Of a DNA stretch of 64,000 bases, positions 63,901 through 64,000 are shown one piece after another. The notes beneath the pieces were generated by a model, which worked only from the letters and a program-made list of their open reading frames with translations, made no database searches and was not told the origin of the DNA. How positions within the stretch are numbered: the stretch's first letter is position 1; each line of letters opens with the position of its first letter. Origin of the DNA: Lampris incognitus (lineage: Eukaryota > Chordata > Actinopteri > Lampriformes > Lampridae); contig NC_079212.1 in assembly GCF_029633865.1 (NCBI RefSeq), forward strand, positions 86,296,172 to 86,360,171, written 5' to 3'. The translations under genes and the position numbers were made by a program.

Positions 63901-64000
63901 GCCACAGGACTCTGTTTGTGGGGGTGCGAATGCCGCGGCAGAGCCACCGCCACCACAAGACCCACAGCTCCCGCCACCGCAAGAAGGACAGAAGGGCTGG
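63901..64000 (+). CDS. slc4a8: slc4a8, coding exon 3 (partial, runs off the window)
   Basis: Acceptor CTACCAG|GCC. After completing the Gly from exon 2 it encodes HRTLFVGVRMPRQSHRHHKT followed by HSSRHRKKDRRAG. The GHRTL-[FY]-VGVRMP motif followed by a His/Arg/Lys-rich stretch is the conserved N-terminal domain segment of SLC4A8, where such basic/His repeats precede the cytoplasmic regulatory domain. The frame is open to the window edge; the donor is not reached. Confidence 0.93.

Noticed and set aside
63002..63982. 326-codon minus-strand frame rich in Glu, Asp and Arg
   Set aside because: It is the complement of the 30-bp polypyrimidine minisatellite and overlaps slc4a8 exon 3 on the other strand.

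Overview
This is a teleost fish genomic window (inference: vertebrate exon/intron structure, fish-type L2, L1/Tx1 and RTE LINEs, Ty3/Gypsy elements, tRNA-type SINEs, hAT-type MITE, abundant mini- and microsatellites). The host genes are easy to miss because their exons are tiny. On the plus strand I recognise the first three coding exons of slc4a8 (electroneutral Na+-driven Cl-/HCO3- exchanger, NDCBE): exon 1 at 17274-17318, exon 2 at 59876-59957 and exon 3 from 63901 to the window edge. Intron 1 is therefore about 42.6 kb and contains most of the window. On the minus strand, two adjoining exons at 8447-8615 and 8742-8867 encode the N-terminal region of a TTLL3/TTLL8-type tubulin glycylase. 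This gene appears to be divergent from slc4a8, with a CpG-rich interval (about 15.2-17.3 kb) between them.

Layout. 1-6688: a Ty3/Gypsy element (G0) with gag, pol and 3' LTR, inserted into an older L2 LINE (6689-7495). 7551-8275: a dispersed repeat here called family R. 8.4-8.9 kb: glycylase exons. 9.3-14.1 kb: RTE fragment plus a nearly complete L2, both minus strand. 14.2-15.2 kb: microsatellite and 32-bp minisatellite. 15.2-17.3 kb: CpG-rich promoter region and slc4a8 exon 1, followed at once by a 29-bp minisatellite. 18.8-24.3 kb: a 12-bp minisatellite split by an intact Gypsy element (G-A, tRNA-Trp primer, CsRn1-like). 24.3-25.3 kb: SINEs in an inverted-repeat arrangement. 25.4-34.2 kb: a full-length L1/Tx1-type LINE (L1-A, minus) split by a second, RT-deleted copy of the G-A family (G-B). 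35.2-39.6 kb: a complete Mag-like Gypsy element (G-C). 39.7-44.0 kb: SINE, hAT MITE, and an R copy carrying about 2.7 kb of 18-bp minisatellite. 46.3-50 kb: two more R copies, AC tracts, a 43-bp minisatellite and a SINE. 50.9-53 kb: RTE LINE. 54.9-59.0 kb: second L1 (L1-B) with a nested L2. 59.8-64 kb: slc4a8 exons 2 and 3, a split SINE, and a TA-flanked MITE.

How it works together. Most of the DNA is layered selfish elements inside or beside two host genes. The most noteworthy signals are: two independent and nearly textbook -1 ribosomal frameshift cassettes at gag/pol junctions (one with a predicted H-type pseudoknot); slc4a8 acceptors for exons 2 and 3 that are built directly on tandem repeats (a TG run, and about 900 bp of AG-free pyrimidine minisatellite); and an R-family internal 18-19 bp duplication that has apparently seeded separate minisatellite expansions in different copies. 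I found no CRISPR, rRNA, tRNA gene or bacterial-type system. All family assignments are from recognition of motifs by eye, without database searches.
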